Notes under the pieces: model-generated
Seen by the model: only the letters and a program-made list of their open reading frames with translations
What the model was told of the DNA's origin: nothing
Database searches by the model: none
Assembly (NCBI GenBank): GCA_019359235.1
Contig: JAHHHT010000007.1
Location: forward strand, 124,001-188,000
Origin: Oscillatoria princeps RMCB-10
Lineage (GTDB): Bacteria; Cyanobacteriota; Cyanobacteriia; Cyanobacteriales; Oscillatoriaceae
Direction: 5' to 3'
Length of the DNA stretch: 64,000 nucleotides
Shown here: in pieces, positions 63,884-64,000 of the stretch
Numbering within the stretch: position 1 is the first letter of the stretch
How the letters are laid out: each line of letters begins with the position of its first letter
Made by a program: the position numbers and the translations under genes

Positions 63884-64000
63884 CGCTGTATACTGGCCAT
63901 CCTTAATTCCGCTAGAGGACAAAATCTTCCGTAACGCAGGTATCGCCAAGAGCCACTCTAACCCGAAAGCTATCTCCCCGCTCGCCCCTAAATGCTAATT

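Noticed and set aside
1-64000. tRNA or rRNA genes, transposases, integrases or prophage genes
   Set aside because: I scanned for tRNA-like arms and familiar protein motifs and saw none; short cryptic RNAs could still be missed by eye.

Overview
The window looks like a chromosomal segment of a filamentous cyanobacterium (Oscillatoriales/Coleofasciculaceae-like). The evidence is several GCGATCGC (HIP1) octamers, heptameric short tandem repeats, palindromic MITE-like dispersed elements, a GAAAC-ending CRISPR repeat, and gene families largely typical of cyanobacteria: FHA-type two-partner-secretion exoproteins, TPR-CHAT proteins, DUF928, CHASE2-CHAT and pentapeptide proteins. No rRNA, tRNA, transposase or phage structural gene was recognised. 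Spacer DNA is long and repeat-rich, and several genes are broken.

Layout. 0-13 kb: a 2320-residue secreted FHA-type beta-helix protein ending in a caspase-like CHAT domain (-), a hybrid multi-PAS histidine kinase (-), a DEDDh exonuclease (+) and a secreted pentapeptide protein (-). 13-20.4 kb: a TPR/glycosyltransferase-like/FkbM methyltransferase protein preceded by a decayed copy of its own module, an AAC(6')-like acetyltransferase, an orphan CRISPR array of 21 identical 35-nt repeats, and a second GNAT gene with an in-frame stop near its start. 20.7-25 kb: mutL, a half-duplicated cysteine-less rhodanese gene, a small peptidoglycan-binding protein behind a structured leader, and a TPR pseudogene. 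25.4-36.4 kb: an eight-gene exopolysaccharide cluster on the minus strand (priming sugar transferase, Wzc-like tyrosine kinase, Wzx flippase, GT2, Wzy/ligase, GT4, WecG/TagA transferase, GH10 xylanase-like hydrolase). 37-44 kb: a second rhodanese, RNase D, a CAP-domain protein boxed by inverted repeats, a 5'-truncated TPR-CHAT gene with a frameshifted XRE regulator, trpB and a small coiled-coil protein. 45-64 kb: a 3144-residue kexin-like subtilase with 14 homogenised repeats, an FHA exoprotein, a secreted TPR-CHAT protein, DUF928 and a CHAT-CHASE2 membrane protein.

How the genes may work together. Two themes dominate. One is surface polysaccharide (the EPS cluster, plus the FkbM/TPR protein). 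The other is surface and secreted proteins carrying caspase-fold or subtilase peptidases. Four CHAT proteins with intact His/Cys dyads, two FHA exoproteins and a convertase-like protease lie in this one window. The 54.9-63.9 kb block (FHA, secreted TPR-CHAT, DUF928, CHASE2-CHAT) together with the FHA-CHAT fusion at the left edge is my best candidate for a poorly described system: an envelope-sensing, secreted CHAT-protease pathway. That is inference from domain content and adjacency only.
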